Shown here: positions 25,699 to 35,381 of the stretch, piece by piece
How the letters are laid out: each line of letters opens with the position of its first letter
How positions within the stretch are numbered: position 1 is the stretch's first letter
NCBI RefSeq assembly: GCF_029633825.1
Contig: NZ_CP090640.1
Span: forward strand, 2,790,001 to 2,854,000
Length of the DNA stretch: 64,000 nucleotides
From: Burkholderia contaminans
GTDB lineage: Bacteria > Pseudomonadota > Gammaproteobacteria > Burkholderiales > Burkholderiaceae
Direction of reading: 5' to 3'
The notes under the pieces: generated by a model
Databases searched by the model: none
What the model was told of the DNA's origin: nothing
Seen by the model: the letters and a program-made list of their open reading frames with translations, nothing else
Translations under genes and position numbers: made by a program

Positions 25699-25743
25699 GG
25701 TTCTGCCCAATCTCCAAACAGGCGTATAGCTCCGCAGGTGTGT

Positions 25744-26880
25744 CTACCGCTTCCACGTCTTGGGACGAATCGTTCCGCGAGACTCTAGCAAGAGCCGCGT
25801 GCTTTCCAGTTCCTTTTGCAGCACATCGGTATCCGGCAGAACCATCCGGTAGTTCGCCGCCATGACCTTGGTGGGTAAGCCCTCCAGCGCATACCGCGCC
25901 AGGGCGAGCCCCTTGTCGGCACAAAGAATCAGCCCCACCGGCGGGTTCTCCTCGGGATAGGCCCAGTGTTCCTTGGCATAGTTGCAGTACATGTGCATCT
26001 GGCCTACGTCCGCATGCGTCAGACTCCCCAGCTTCAGGTCGATGATGACCAGGCAGCGTAACTTGCGATGGAACAGCAGCAAGTCCACCCGATACCAGGT
26101 CTGGTCGATGCGCAAGCGCCGCTGCCGTCCAATGAAGGTGAACCCTTCACCCAATTCGAGCAGGAAGTCTTCCAGCCGCCGGATCAAGGCGGCCTCCAGA
26201 TCGGACTCCGAATACTCGTCCTTGAGGTCGAGGAACTCCAGCACATAGGGGTCTTTGATGGCATCGCCGGGCGCGACGGCATCTTCGGGCTTGGCCACCG
26301 CGCCCTTGGCCAGCATCGCCGCCTTGTTTTTCGACAGCGCCGTGCGCTCGTAGAACTGGCTGCCGATCTGCCGATCCAACTGGCGCACGCTCCAGCCGCC
26401 GCGCAAGGCCTCGGCTTCATAGAACTGGCGCGCATGCTCGTCCTTGACCGACAACAGCCGCACATAGGCCGACCACGGCAGCGTGAAGACCTGCGCCAGC
26501 TCGTCCAGCCGCCAAGGCCGCACTGGCTCCGGGGAAGATTCGCCAGACACTGTCTGGCGAATTGGCCGGGTCAGAAAAAACGACCGCATCTGCTGCAGGT
26601 TCTGACGGCTGAAGCCACGGCCGAACTGCTGGGTGAGGTCGCTTGCCAGCCGCTCGATCAACTGCTCGCCATAACCCGCGCGCCGCTTGCCCTGTTGCTC
26701 GGCCTCCACGATGCGGCGGCCAATCTCCCAGTAGCTGGCCGTCATCAGCGCATTGACGCTGCGCGCTGCCGTCTGGCGCGCGGCATCGAGCAGATCCACG
26801 ATGCCGCCGTGGATGCCGGCGTAGCCGGCAGGCACGGCGGCGGGTGCGACTCCCGCCATCGCAGGCGCCTTCTTGGTCAT
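25744..26880 (-). CDS. YhcG-family PD-(D/E)XK nuclease (DUF1016)
   Basis: 378 aa. The N-terminal DUF1016_N helical domain lies at about residues 25-190 (NALMTASYWEIGRRIVEAEQ, FGRGFSRQNLQQMRSFFLT). The C-terminal nuclease has candidate catalytic residues Asp266, Asp281 and Lys283 (WYRVDLLLFH, then LVIIDLKLG), with GQMHMYCNYAKEHW after. The family is common beside restriction systems and on mobile elements, and DNA repair or defence roles have been suggested. ATG 26880 overlaps the integrase stop (ATGA), so the nuclease is translated only with or after the integrase. It is convergent with the membrane protein gene. Confidence 0.88.
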   Translation of the reverse strand: MTKKAPAMAGVAPAAVPAGYAGIHGGIVDLLDAARQTAARSVNALMTASYWEIGRRIVEAEQQGKRRAGYGEQLIERLASDLTQQFGRGFSRQNLQQMRSFFLTRPIRQTVSGESSPEPVRPWRLDELAQVFTLPWSAYVRLLSVKDEHARQFYEAEALRGGWSVRQLDRQIGSQFYERTALSKNKAAMLAKGAVAKPEDAVAPGDAIKDPYVLEFLDLKDEYSESDLEAALIRRLEDFLLELGEGFTFIGRQRRLRIDQTWYRVDLLLFHRKLRCLVIIDLKLGSLTHADVGQMHMYCNYAKEHWAYPEENPPVGLILCADKGLALARYALEGLPTKVMAANYRMVLPDTDVLQKELESTRLLLESRGTIRPKTWKR

Positions 26881-28076
26881 GCAGCCACCTCCGCAGGCCG
26901 CTGCGCCTCGGTGATCGTCTTGCGCCGGTTCGCCACCAGCTCGGCCGCCTTGCGCACCGGATCGTCCTCGGTGTGGACGTAGCGCATGAACATCGCCACG
27001 GTCTTGTGCGCCGTCAGCGCCATGCCGACCTTGACCGGGATGCCCGAGTTGGCAATGTCGGTCGCGGAGCGGTGGCGGATGCCATGCGTGCCGACGTGCG
27101 TGGCGCCCGCCGCCTTGAGGGCGCGGCTCCAGCCGCCGTAATACTCGCCCGTGGTCAGGTGCTTGCCGGGATGGCTTGGAGACGGCAGCACATAGGGAGT
27201 GCCTTCCTGCCGTGGCGCCGTCGAGAGCAGTCGATAGGCTTCCTCGCTCATGGGCTTGGACATGCCGCCCGTCTTGCTGTCCGGCCAGACCACGCGGCGG
27301 TTGTCCAGGTCCACCCAATCCCATCGGAGCGTCACGATTTCGGAGCGGCGGCCGGCGAACTCGAATTGAAGGCGGATCGCCAGCGGGATGACGTAGTTCT
27401 CCAGACCCTCGGCTTCGATGTGCTCCAGTCGCCGAAACAGCTTGCCCATGTCCTCGTCGCTGATGAGGTGGGTGGCCTTGCCGTTGGGGTACATCGGGAC
27501 GTGGCGGCAGGGGTTGGTGCCGTCAGGCCGGTGGCCCCACACCTCGGCCAGGTTGAACATCTTGCGCATCACGCTGAAAGCACGGTTGGCCTCGGCCGGC
27601 TTGTGCGCCATCTTCTTCATCGCCGTGGCCACGTCCGGGCGCTTCACGTCCTGGACCTTCAAACGGCCCAGCATCGGAACGATGCAGCGGTCGATGACGG
27701 CCTGATACCCGCGCTGGGTGCTGGGCTTGTTGCGCTGCTTGGAGTAATCCTCCATGAACTTGGTACACAGCTCCTTGACCGTGGGGGCTGAACGGGCGGC
27801 GGCCTTGGCCGCGCTGGGGTCGCCGCCCCGGCGCACCTCGGCCAGCCATTCCTGGGCCAGCGAGCGGGCCTGCTCGACGGTCAGTTCCCCGTACAGGCCC
27901 AGGGCGGGCTTGCGCCGCTCGCCAGCGTTCGTGCGGTACTGGAGCATGAACACCTTGCGGCCCGCTGGTGTAACCTTGCACAGGAAGCCGGGCACCAGCG
28001 TGTCCCGGAGTTCGACGGCCTGCGCCTGGGGTTGTGCCGCATCGACTGCGGACTTGGTGAGCTTGAGTTTTGCCAC
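26877..28076 (-). CDS. int: Tyrosine site-specific integrase of the ICE (P4-like)
   Basis: 399 aa. An N-terminal arm-binding domain (DUF4102-like) with VPGFLCKVTPAGRKVFMLQY comes first, then a SAM-like core-binding domain at about residues 100-190. The catalytic domain has Arg in FEFAGRRSEIVTLRW (243/244), His331-x-x-Arg334, His357 and nucleophile Tyr366 (FMRYVHTEDD). GTG 28076 with GGAG six bases upstream is the best start; the ATG-led longer frame reaches back toward the attachment region. It lies 218 bp from the tRNA-Leu 3' end and points away from it, the standard layout for a tRNA-targeting ICE. Confidence 0.92.
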   Translation of the reverse strand: MAKLKLTKSAVDAAQPQAQAVELRDTLVPGFLCKVTPAGRKVFMLQYRTNAGERRKPALGLYGELTVEQARSLAQEWLAEVRRGGDPSAAKAAARSAPTVKELCTKFMEDYSKQRNKPSTQRGYQAVIDRCIVPMLGRLKVQDVKRPDVATAMKKMAHKPAEANRAFSVMRKMFNLAEVWGHRPDGTNPCRHVPMYPNGKATHLISDEDMGKLFRRLEHIEAEGLENYVIPLAIRLQFEFAGRRSEIVTLRWDWVDLDNRRVVWPDSKTGGMSKPMSEEAYRLLSTAPRQEGTPYVLPSPSHPGKHLTTGEYYGGWSRALKAAGATHVGTHGIRHRSATDIANSGIPVKVGMALTAHKTVAMFMRYVHTEDDPVRKAAELVANRRKTITEAQRPAEVAA

Positions 28077-28255
28077 GATGACTCCTCGGAAAGACCCGAT
28101 TCCCAAGAGCCATGTAGGGGCCATCAGAGGGGAAGCCGGGTCAGGTTTCGGAAAGCACCGGCATATGTTGGACTCGCCTAAGTTATTGATAAACCTGCTG
28201 TATCGGGCTTCGGCGTAGTCCAGCAAAGTTCGGTGCTGGAGTCATGGTGAAATGA

Positions 28256-28284
28256 AAAAAGGCCGGCTAGAAGCCGACCTTTTT
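28256..28284 (-). terminator. Hairpin downstream of tRNA-Leu copy 1
   Basis: AAAAAGG-c-CGGC, loop, GCCG-a-CCTTTTT. It is almost the same sequence as at 42042-42070 next to copy 3. It lies 3' of the minus-strand tRNA and, by position, on the ICE side of the attachment site. Confidence 0.75.
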
Positions 28285-28294
28285 ATAAAACAGA

Positions 28295-28381
28295 TGGTGC
28301 CCAGGAGAGGACTCGAACCTCCACGATGTTGCCACCGCTAGGACCTGAACCTAGTGCGTCTACCAATTCCGCCACCTGGGC
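28295..28381 (-). tRNA. tRNA-Leu(CAG), copy 1, ICE attachment gene
   Basis: 87 nt including encoded CCA. The 5' end is GCCCAGG and pairs with CCTGGGC at the 3' end. The anticodon loop reads TTCAGGT (anticodon CAG), and the T loop is GGTTCGAGTCC. The identical tRNA sequence occurs at 40454-40540 and 42081-42167. The ICE integrase gene is on its 3' side, so this gene probably contains the attachment core. Confidence 0.95.
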
Positions 28382-28569
28382 ACGTTTCGCTTGTTGCTGC
28401 ATCGCGAAAGAACGCAATTATAGCGTGTCCGAAGAGGCTGTCAACACAATTTCAGATCGCGAACGAAAATAATTGAGGACGCTGGTCGGACGGGCGAAGG
28501 AGGGGAGGTGGGCACGCGCGCCGTTTGAACCCGTCCGCATTTTTGTGGGCGACGCGGTTGAACCGCGCG

Positions 28570-29607
28570 TTATCCGCACGCCTTCTCTTTCAGGTCGAGC
28601 GCCACATCGATAATCATGTCTTCCTGGCCTCCAACCATGCGGCGCTTGCCCAGTTCCACCAGGATGTCGACCGTCTTCAGTCCGTATTTTTGGCCGGCTG
28701 CCTCCGCGTGGCGCAGGAACGAGCTGTAGACCCCGGCATAGCCGAGTGCGAGCGTCTCACGATCGACACGCACCGGACGATCCTGCAACGGACGTACGAT
28801 GTCGTCGGCGGCATCCATGAGCCGATACAGGTCGGTGCCGTGATGCCAGCCCAGGCGCTCGGCTGCGGCGATGAACACCTCGAGCGGCGCGTTGCCGGCG
28901 CCGGCCCCCATGCCGGCCAGGCTCGCGTCCACACGGATAGCCCCGGCCTCAACGGCCGCGATGGAGTTGGCCACGCCGAGACTGAGGTTATGGTGAGCAT
29001 GAATGCCGATCGTGGTCTCAGGCGCCAATACGTCACGCATGGCACGCACGCGATCCCGGACGTCGTTCATGTTCATCGCGCCGCCGGAATCGACGACGTA
29101 GCAGCAGGTCGCGCCGTAGCTTTCCATGAGCTTTGCCTGCTGAGCCAGCGCCTGCGGCGAAGACATGTGGCTCATCATGAGAAAACCCACCGTGTCCATG
29201 CCCAGCTTGCGTGCGAATTCGATGTGCTGCCGGGAAACATCGGCCTCCGTGCAATGGGTCGCTACGCGTACGATGCGAGCGCCTGCGCGATATGCGGCCT
29301 GCAAATCATGGACCGTGCCGATACCCGGTATCAACAGCGTCGCAATCTTGGCGTGCTTGACCACATCGGCCACCGCCTCGATCCATTCGAGATCGGTGTG
29401 CGCACCGAAACCATAGTTGAAGCTCGAGCCCTGCAGGCCGTCGCCGTGTGCAACTTCGATGGAATCCACGCGAGCCTCGTCCAGTGCCTGCGCGATCCCC
29501 CGTACTTGAGCGACGGAATATTGATGGCGGATAGCGTGGCTTCCATCACGAAGCGTCACATCGGAAATGTAGAGTTTGGTCTGCTCTGCTTTTTGGTCAT
29601 TGTTCAT
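28570..29607 (-). CDS. amnG: 4-hydroxy-2-oxovalerate aldolase
   Basis: 345 aa, DmpG/BphI/MhpE family. It cleaves 4-hydroxy-2-oxovalerate to pyruvate and acetaldehyde and channels acetaldehyde to the partner dehydrogenase encoded just upstream. The DRE-TIM signature is [13 protein letters not shown] near residue 14. The metal-binding HAHHN motif is in [12 protein letters not shown], and the C-terminus DIALDLK-type helix contacts the dehydrogenase. ATG 29607 is 15 bp after the acetaldehyde dehydrogenase stop. It is the last gene of the aminophenol meta-cleavage cluster and is downstream of the IS21 insertion, so its expression may be affected. Confidence 0.95.
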   Translation of the reverse strand: MNNDQKAEQTKLYISDVTLRDGSHAIRHQYSVAQVRGIAQALDEARVDSIEVAHGDGLQGSSFNYGFGAHTDLEWIEAVADVVKHAKIATLLIPGIGTVHDLQAAYRAGARIVRVATHCTEADVSRQHIEFARKLGMDTVGFLMMSHMSSPQALAQQAKLMESYGATCCYVVDSGGAMNMNDVRDRVRAMRDVLAPETTIGIHAHHNLSLGVANSIAAVEAGAIRVDASLAGMGAGAGNAPLEVFIAAAERLGWHHGTDLYRLMDAADDIVRPLQDRPVRVDRETLALGYAGVYSSFLRHAEAAGQKYGLKTVDILVELGKRRMVGGQEDMIIDVALDLKEKACG

Positions 29608-29622
29608 CGGGGTACTCCCTGA

Positions 29623-30564
29623 TCAGGCGGCAACGGTGCGAGCGGCCATCCGTGCGGCCATCTGCTCGGCAGTGCGCAGTCCTGCGCTGGTCATGATGTC
29701 GAGATTGCCTGCATAGGCGGGCAGATAGTGCGCAGCACCTTCGACTTCCAGTAAAACACTGGTTTTCAGCCCGGAAATCCGGCCTACACCTGGCACGTTG
29801 AGATTCTCGACAAGATCGAATTGAACCGACTGCTTCAGTCGGTAGCCGGGCACGTAGCTTTGGACCTCGGCCGCCATGCTCGCAATGGAGTCGGCGATTG
29901 CCTTCCGGTCGGCGATGTTGCTGAGCGTGTATACGGTGTCGCGCATGATCAGCGGTGGCTCGGCAGGGTTCAGCACGATGATGGCCTTTCCTCTGGTGGC
30001 GCCGCCTACCGCCTCGATGGCCTTCGATGTGGTCTCGGTGAACTCGTCGATATTCGCCCGGGTACCTGGCCCGGCGCTCTTGCTGGCGATGGAGGCGACG
30101 ATTTCGCCATAGTGGACCTTCGCTACACGTGACACCGCCGCCACCATCGGGATGGTCGCCTGGCCGCCGCAGGTGACCATGTTGACGTTCAGCGCGTCCA
30201 GGTTCTGCTCGCCGTTGACGACGGGAACGCAGTACGGACCGATGGCAGCCGGCGTCAGGTCGATGATGCGGATGCCCGGCTTGTGCTCACGCAGCAAGGC
30301 ATCATTGCGCAGATGCGCGCTCGCGCTGGTCGCGTCAAAAACAAAGTCGATTTCCTCGAAGACGGGCATTCGGGTCAAGCCTTCGGCACCTTCGTGTGTG
30401 GTGGCCACGCCGAGACGAGATGCCCGGGCCAGGCCGTCCGAGGCAGGATCAATGCCGACCATCGCGCCCACCTCGATGTGCTGGCCGTGGCGCATGATCT
30501 TGATCATCAGATCGGTACCGATGTTTCCACTGCCGATGATGGCAGCCTTGAATTTGCGGGTCAT
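29623..30564 (-). CDS. amnH: Acetaldehyde dehydrogenase, acylating
   Basis: 313 aa, DmpF/BphJ/MhpF family. It converts acetaldehyde, NAD+ and CoA to acetyl-CoA in a complex with the aldolase. The Rossmann motif is [14 protein letters not shown] at the N-terminus. The catalytic Cys is in [14 protein letters not shown], and the C-terminal domain includes [18 protein letters not shown] 30564 (MTRKFKAA) is the conserved start; the longer frame is a read-through of the leader. The gene order aldolase-dehydrogenase is the usual one in meta-cleavage operons. Confidence 0.95.
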   Translation of the reverse strand: MTRKFKAAIIGSGNIGTDLMIKIMRHGQHIEVGAMVGIDPASDGLARASRLGVATTHEGAEGLTRMPVFEEIDFVFDATSASAHLRNDALLREHKPGIRIIDLTPAAIGPYCVPVVNGEQNLDALNVNMVTCGGQATIPMVAAVSRVAKVHYGEIVASIASKSAGPGTRANIDEFTETTSKAIEAVGGATRGKAIIVLNPAEPPLIMRDTVYTLSNIADRKAIADSIASMAAEVQSYVPGYRLKQSVQFDLVENLNVPGVGRISGLKTSVLLEVEGAAHYLPAYAGNLDIMTSAGLRTAEQMAARMAARTVAA

Positions 30565-30623
30565 ACAGAACTCCAGATTTTGCTGAGGCACATGCTTGTC
30601 CGGGGAGGGGGCGCCTTCGCGTA

Positions 30624-31388
30624 CTAGACCAGTTGGAAACCGGCGCTGCCCAGGCCTTGCATGCGCAGGGAGATGTGTTGGCCCGGATGGATCCACTCCG
30701 CGGGGGTCGCGCCTCCCGCGAGAACGATCCAGCCGGCTTCCAAAGGCTCTCCCGCCGCTGCCGAGACGCGTGCCGCGGCCACGAGCGAGCGCAATGGGTC
30801 GCCGAGCAACGCGGCGGTGGAGCCGACTTGCACAGCGCGCCCATCGATGCTCATGACCAGGCCCAGGTTGCGAAAATCGGTTGCGGGAGAATGCCAGCCG
30901 CCGACCACGAACCCGCTCGAGGAAGCGTTGTCGGCGATGACCTCCGGCAGCGTGAATTTGAAGTTCCGGTAGCGCGAGTCGATCAATTCCAATGCGGGTG
31001 CAATGGCTTCGACCGCAGCGAGGGCCTCGGCGCCAGTGACCTTGCCCGTCAGCGGCTTTTTCAGCAGGAAGGCGAGTTCCGGCTCGACTCGCGGATGCAC
31101 GAACCGCGAACGCTGCACATCGGCGCCTTCCTCCAATTGCATCGCGTCAGTCAGCCGTCCCCAGATCACGTCAGACAGCCCCATCTGGAGCATCTTGGCG
31201 CGGCTGGTGAAACCCATCTTCACGCCGACACGGCGCTCGCCTCGCTCCAGCCTGCGAGCGATGGATCCCCGCTGGATTTCATAAGCATCGGGCAGGCTCA
31301 GGGCGTTGTCCTGGTCGAACTGGGGGACCTCGCGCGCGTATCGCGCGGCGTCGTCCAGTCGGGTAATGATTTCCTCGTGTGCGCTCAT
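30624..31388 (-). CDS. amnE: 4-oxalocrotonate decarboxylase
   Basis: 254 aa, DmpH/XylI family of the hydratase/decarboxylase superfamily. It decarboxylates 4-oxalocrotonate to 2-hydroxypenta-2,4-dienoate and works in complex with the hydratase. Family motifs are [29 protein letters not shown] (metal-binding Glu residues), [20 protein letters not shown] and a closing GLGSAGFQL. It is distinguished from its hydratase paralogue by the KMGFTS and SRYRNF segments. The start overlaps the hydratase stop (ATGA), consistent with a 1:1 complex. Confidence 0.9.
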   Translation of the reverse strand: MSAHEEIITRLDDAARYAREVPQFDQDNALSLPDAYEIQRGSIARRLERGERRVGVKMGFTSRAKMLQMGLSDVIWGRLTDAMQLEEGADVQRSRFVHPRVEPELAFLLKKPLTGKVTGAEALAAVEAIAPALELIDSRYRNFKFTLPEVIADNASSSGFVVGGWHSPATDFRNLGLVMSIDGRAVQVGSTAALLGDPLRSLVAAARVSAAAGEPLEAGWIVLAGGATPAEWIHPGQHISLRMQGLGSAGFQLV

Positions 31389-32197
31389 GCCGTAACTCCA
31401 GCGTCTTGGTTATCCGATTCAAACTCTGTGCGAACGGTGCCCAGCCCGTTGATGCTGCACTCGAACACATCGCCCGGATTGACGGCGACCATGGGGCCGA
31501 GGGCGCCGGACAGCACGAGTTCGCCGGCACGCAGCGGCTTTCCGACGCGCGTCATGGTGCGCGCAAGCCAGACCACGGCGTTCAGCGGGTTGCCCAGGCA
31601 AGCTGCGCCAGCGCCCGTGGAGACGGGTTCTCCGCGTCGCGACAGACACATCCCGGCCAGACTCAGGTCCAGGCCGGAAGGAGAAATCGGCGTCGAGCCC
31701 AACACGTAGACGCCGCTCGATGCGTTGTCGGCCACGGTGTCCACGAACTTGATGTTCCAGGAGTCGATGCGGCTGCCGACAATTTCAAGCGCCGGAATCA
31801 GATAGTCCACCGCTTGAAGGACTTCCTGATGTGTGGGGCATTCCATGTTTAGGTCGCGTCCGAGGACAAAACCGATTTCAGCCTCCACCTTGGGCTGATG
31901 AAGAATCGATAGCGGTACGATTTCTGCATCGCCGAAAGACAGGTCATCAAAGAGCGAGCCGAAGTCAGGCTGGTCGACACCCAGCTGACGCTGGACCACG
32001 AGCGAGGTCAATCCGATCTTGCGACCCACGACGCGCCGACCTTCGGAGATGCGCCTGTCGGTGTTGATGGATTGAATCGTGTAGGCATCCTCCGCACTCA
32101 TGTCCGGGTAGGTTTCCCGCAGCGGGGGGATGAACGTACCATTCTGCGCTGCCCGATAAAGAGCCCGTGCGGCCTCTTCGCGTTGTTGTGGCGTCAT
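31385..32197 (-). CDS. amnF: 2-hydroxypenta-2,4-dienoate (2-oxopent-4-enoate) hydratase
   Basis: 270 aa, DmpE/MhpD family. It adds water to 2-hydroxypentadienoate to give 4-hydroxy-2-oxovalerate. Motifs: VVGRKIGLTSLVVQRQLGVD, QPKVEAEIGFVLGRDL (metal ligands) and VDTVADNASSGVYVLG. ATG 32197 has AGGAG eight bases upstream, so the longer frame that runs back into the IS is rejected. It lies 13 bp after the broken amnD 3' end and is the first intact gene downstream of the IS element. It needs read-through or an IS-borne promoter for expression. Confidence 0.92.
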   Translation of the reverse strand: MTPQQREEAARALYRAAQNGTFIPPLRETYPDMSAEDAYTIQSINTDRRISEGRRVVGRKIGLTSLVVQRQLGVDQPDFGSLFDDLSFGDAEIVPLSILHQPKVEAEIGFVLGRDLNMECPTHQEVLQAVDYLIPALEIVGSRIDSWNIKFVDTVADNASSGVYVLGSTPISPSGLDLSLAGMCLSRRGEPVSTGAGAACLGNPLNAVVWLARTMTRVGKPLRAGELVLSGALGPMVAVNPGDVFECSINGLGTVRTEFESDNQDAGVTA

Positions 32198-32321
32198 GAT
32201 GGATACTCCTTTATGCGAGTGACGCGAGAGGCTTGTAGGCCACCGCCTTGATTTCGATGCGCAGCATCGGGTGAGGCAGCTGGTGAACGGCCACGGTCGT
32301 GCGCGTGGGGCCGTCGTAGCC

Positions 32322-32329
32322 GAAATACT
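32322..32329. repeat. Target site duplication, left copy
   Basis: GAAATACT directly outside the left IS end. The same 8 bp lies at 35048-35055. Confidence 0.93.
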
Positions 32330-32435
32330 TGCGTATTTCGGCGAAGCCGAACACGGATTTCGGTTGAAGTCGAACAGGGTTTCCGGAGGAAGGTGAACAG
32401 CCGTTTCGCTTGAAGTCGAACAGTTTCGGGGTATT

Positions 32436-32546
32436 CCGAAATTGGTGTTCGGCGTTCCGAAACGCGTGTTCATCTTCCCGAAATCGGTGTTCAGCCCGCC
32501 GAAACGGCTGTTCACTGCGCCGAAATGTGTGTTCGGCGTGCCGAAA
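32436..32546. repeat. Array of 21-bp repeats at the left end of the IS
   Basis: CCGAAA recurs at 32436, 32457, 32478, 32499, 32520 and 32541, exactly 21 bp apart. The units have the form CCGAAA, three variable bases, TGTTC, then variable bases. They resemble the inner part of the terminal inverted repeat. IS21 elements are known to carry multiple internal repeats at the ends that bind IstA; six strictly phased units is a long array. Confidence 0.8.
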
Positions 32547-32630
32547 CGAAAGGCGCGGTTTCGGTTGGCGGTACTGCGGATGGCTCAATCGGCCGGCGGT
32601 TAAGGTTGCTCCTTTTGGGAGAAACCGACT

Positions 32631-34183
32631 ATGCCGGCTCACCGGACGACCATGCGCAAAATAAAAGATGTGCTTCGCCTGAAATGGACCTGTAATCTGT
32701 CTCACCGGCAAGTGAGCGGCGCGCTCGGCGTCGGGCTCGGTACCATTACCCAATATTTGCAGCTTGCCGCCTCGGCCGGCTCGGACTGGGCGAAGATCGA
32801 GCCGCTGTCCGAGGCAGAGCTGGAGCAGTTGCTCGTCAACGGCGCCGTTCCGACGACGGCCGCAGGCAAGCGCATGGAGCCTGACTGCGCCTGGATTCAT
32901 CGGGAGTTGCGCCGCAAAGGCGTAACCTTGCAACTGCTGTGGGAGGAGTACGTCGGCGCGAACCCCGGCCAGAAGACCTTGCGCTACACGCAGTTCTGTC
33001 AGCGATACAAGGACTGGGCCCAGACGTTGAAGCGCTCGATGCCCCAGCAACATTACGCCGGCGAGAAGTTGTTCGCCGACTACGCCGGGCAAACGGTGCC
33101 GATTCTCGATCGCACCGGCGGCATTGCGTTCAAGGCGCACATCTTCGTCGCCGTGCTCGGCGCATCGAATTACACGTATGCGTGCGCTACGCGATCGGAA
33201 GCGACACCCGACTGGATCGGTGGCCTCATTGACGCGATGGAGTTCTGCGGCGGCGTGCCCGCTCTGCTTGTGCCCGACAACCCGAGGGCACTGATCTCGA
33301 ACGCCGACCGCTACGAACCCACGCTCGGCCTGACCACGCAGGACTTCGTGAACCATTACGGTACCGCGATGCTGCCCGCGCGCCCGCGCAAGCCGAAGGA
33401 TAAGGCGAAAGTTGAGGTCGGCGTACAGATCGTCGAACGATGGATTCTCGCCCGCCTCCGGAATTACCGGTTCTACAGTCTGGCCGAACTGAACAAGGCG
33501 ATCGCCGGGTTGATCAATGACCTGAATACGCGGCCGTTCAAGAAGCTCGATGGCACTCGACGCGAGTGGTTCGAGCGGCTCGACAAACCGGCGCTGCGCC
33601 CGTTGCCGACGCGTCGCTACGAAATCGCCACCTTCCAGAAGTGCCGCGTCAACATTGACGCGCACATTGAGGTAGACGGTCACTACTACAGCGCACCGCA
33701 CAGTCTTGTGCGTCAGGAAGTCCACGCGCGCGTGACGCGTTACGGTGTAGAAGTCCTGCACGGCGGCAAGCGCGTTGCCGCCCACGCTCGCAGTCGGCTC
33801 AAGGGAAGTACACCACCGTGGCCGAGCATATGCCTGCGGCTTACCGCGCCCACATGGAATGGACCCCGAGCCGGCTGCTGCACTGGGGTACATCGATCGG
33901 CGTCAGCGCTGAGGCGATCGTCAGGCATTTGCTGACGAACCGTCCGCACCCGGAAATGGGATACCGGGCCTGCCTGGGTCTGCTGTCGCTGTCGCGCAAG
34001 TACGGCAAGGAGCGGCTGGAAGCGGCGTGTCAGCGCGCACTCGTGATTGGCGCGCCGACCCAGCGGTCCGTGCGCACCATCCTGCAAACCGGCGCCGACA
34101 AGCATCCACTGCCACAAAGCGGGGCCACCGAATGGCAGTCGCCCCTGCACGAGAACGTGCGAGGGCCCAAGTATTACCACTGA
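32631..34183 (+). pseudogene. istA: IS21 transposase IstA, frameshifted
   Basis: The 5' frame (32631 to about 33805) holds the N-terminal HTH ([20 protein letters not shown]) and the DDE integrase core ([37 protein letters not shown]), then the C-terminal beta domain ([20 protein letters not shown]). At about 33803-33806, AAGGGAAGTAC lacks one base relative to an expected AAGGGCAAGTAC. The continuation [20 protein letters not shown] is in another frame (33818-34183). The corrected protein would be about 517 aa, normal for IstA. The shifted product loses the last 120 residues. Confidence 0.88.
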
Positions 34184-34198
34184 CCCAAGGAGGTCGCG

Positions 34199-34948
34199 AT
34201 GTTGATGCAGCAAACCCTCTCCCAGCTCAAGGCCCTCAAGCTGGACGGCATGGCTCGCGCGTTCGAGGAACAGGCGGCGCTGACGGCCAGCACGAGCCTG
34301 TCGTTCGAGGAACGCTTCGGCATGGTCGTGGATCGTGAGATCGCCTGGCGCGATACCCGGCGGCTCGAGCGATTGCTCAAGTCTGCGAAGCTCAAGAATC
34401 CCCAGGCCTGCGTTGAGGACATCGAGTACCGGCAGAGCCGTGGGCTCGACAAGGGTATCGTCGCTACGCTCGCCGGCTGTGACTGGATCCGCAATGCACA
34501 GAACCTCATCCTGACAGGGCCGACTGGCGCCGGAAAAACATGGGTCGCCTGCGCCTTCGGCCAGCAGGCCTGCCGACAGGGATTCTCCGTGCTGTACGTG
34601 CGCGTCGCCCGGCTGTTCGAGGAATTGAAGATCGCCCATGGCGACGGCAGCTTCACACGTCGGCTCGCGCAGCTCGCCAAGATGGACGTCCTGTTGCTCG
34701 ACGACTGGGGACTGCAGGACGTCGACCAGGGCGCGCGCAACGACTTGCTCGAAGTGCTCGACGATCGCGTCGGCACGCGATCCACGATCATCACATCGCA
34801 ATTGCCCCTTGAACACTGGCACGCCTGGCTGCAAGACCCGACTCTCGCCGACGCAATCCTCGACCGCCTCGTCCATCAGGCTCACAAGCTTGCATTGAAG
34901 GGCGACTCGATGCGCAAGAAGAACGCACCTGATCAAAAAGTAGCCTGA
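34199..34948 (+). CDS. istB: IS21 helper ATPase IstB
   Basis: 249 aa. An AAA+ ATPase that loads IstA on target DNA. The N-terminal helix bundle starts [20 protein letters not shown]. Walker A is [16 protein letters not shown] and Walker B is [11 protein letters not shown]. The sensor region is [19 protein letters not shown] 34199 with AGGAGG upstream starts 15 bp after the istA stop. It is intact although its partner istA is broken, so it could act only with IstA supplied by another copy of the element. Confidence 0.95.
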   Translation: MLMQQTLSQLKALKLDGMARAFEEQAALTASTSLSFEERFGMVVDREIAWRDTRRLERLLKSAKLKNPQACVEDIEYRQSRGLDKGIVATLAGCDWIRNAQNLILTGPTGAGKTWVACAFGQQACRQGFSVLYVRVARLFEELKIAHGDGSFTRRLAQLAKMDVLLLDDWGLQDVDQGARNDLLEVLDDRVGTRSTIITSQLPLEHWHAWLQDPTLADAILDRLVHQAHKLALKGDSMRKKNAPDQKVA

Positions 34949-35047
34949 TCTCGAACACCTGCAGTACAATCTAAGCACAACGCAGCACCTCCCTCCTGGC
35001 CTGTTCGACTTCACCGAAACGGGCGTTCAACTTCCCCGAAATACGCA

Positions 35048-35055
35048 GAAATACT
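35048..35055. repeat. Target site duplication, right copy
   Basis: GAAATACT directly outside the right IS end, matching 32322-32329. Confidence 0.93.
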
Positions 35056-35381
35056 CGGCGTACACCTCGTTGTAGCCCTTGAAGTCGCCCATATCGACCA
35101 GGAAGGCGGATAGCTCGACCAGATCCGTCAAGTCCGCGCCGACGCTTTGCAGGATGGCCTGGATGTTCTCGATGACGGCGCGGGTCTGCGCACGGATGTC
35201 CGCATTGAGCACGCCCATCGCATCGGCTTCGGCTCCCGCGAAACTGTTGTCGGGGCGGCGCGAGCTGGTGCCCGAAACGAAGAGAAAGTCCCCCGCGCGC
35301 TTGGCGTGCGGGAACTTTCCGCGCGGTTGGGCTCGCCCTTGGACGACCGCCGAAGAAGTATTGGCGTTGCTGTCGGCTTTT

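Larger units (their letters stand above)
1..28381. mobile_element. Integrative and conjugative element, right-hand part (Tn4371-like backbone), left end outside window
   Basis: Seen: a tyrosine integrase gene next to a tRNA-Leu, preceded by relaxase, TraF peptidase, ParA, ParB, RepA, DUF2285, DUF2840, DUF736, DUF932 and DUF2958 genes, plus cargo. This gene set is the known maintenance and mobilisation module of Tn4371-like elements. The mating-pair genes (trb, traG) are not in the window and would be expected further left. The right boundary is put at the tRNA-Leu gene because P4-type integrases recombine in tRNA 3' ends and lie beside them. The exact att core cannot be fixed without the left end. 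Confidence 0.85.
32330..35047 (+). mobile_element. IS21-family insertion sequence, 2,718 bp
   Basis: The terminal inverted repeats are TGCGTATTTCGGCGAAGCCG (left) and TGCGTATTTCGGGGAAGTTG (right, read inward), ending TG...CA. Inside are istA (frameshifted) and istB on the plus strand. The 8-bp flanking duplication is within the 4-8 bp known for IS21. It lies in amnD, opposite to amn transcription. Tandem 21-bp repeats at the left end and two more at the right end (about 35014-35045) are probably transposase-binding sites. Confidence 0.95.

Noticed and set aside
32436..32546. Possible CRISPR array from regular repeats
   Set aside because: Units are contiguous 21-mers without spacers and lie at an IS21 terminus.
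32210..33893. 560-aa minus-strand frame across the IS
   Set aside because: Only its last 36 codons are real (the amnD 3' end); the rest is antisense to istA.
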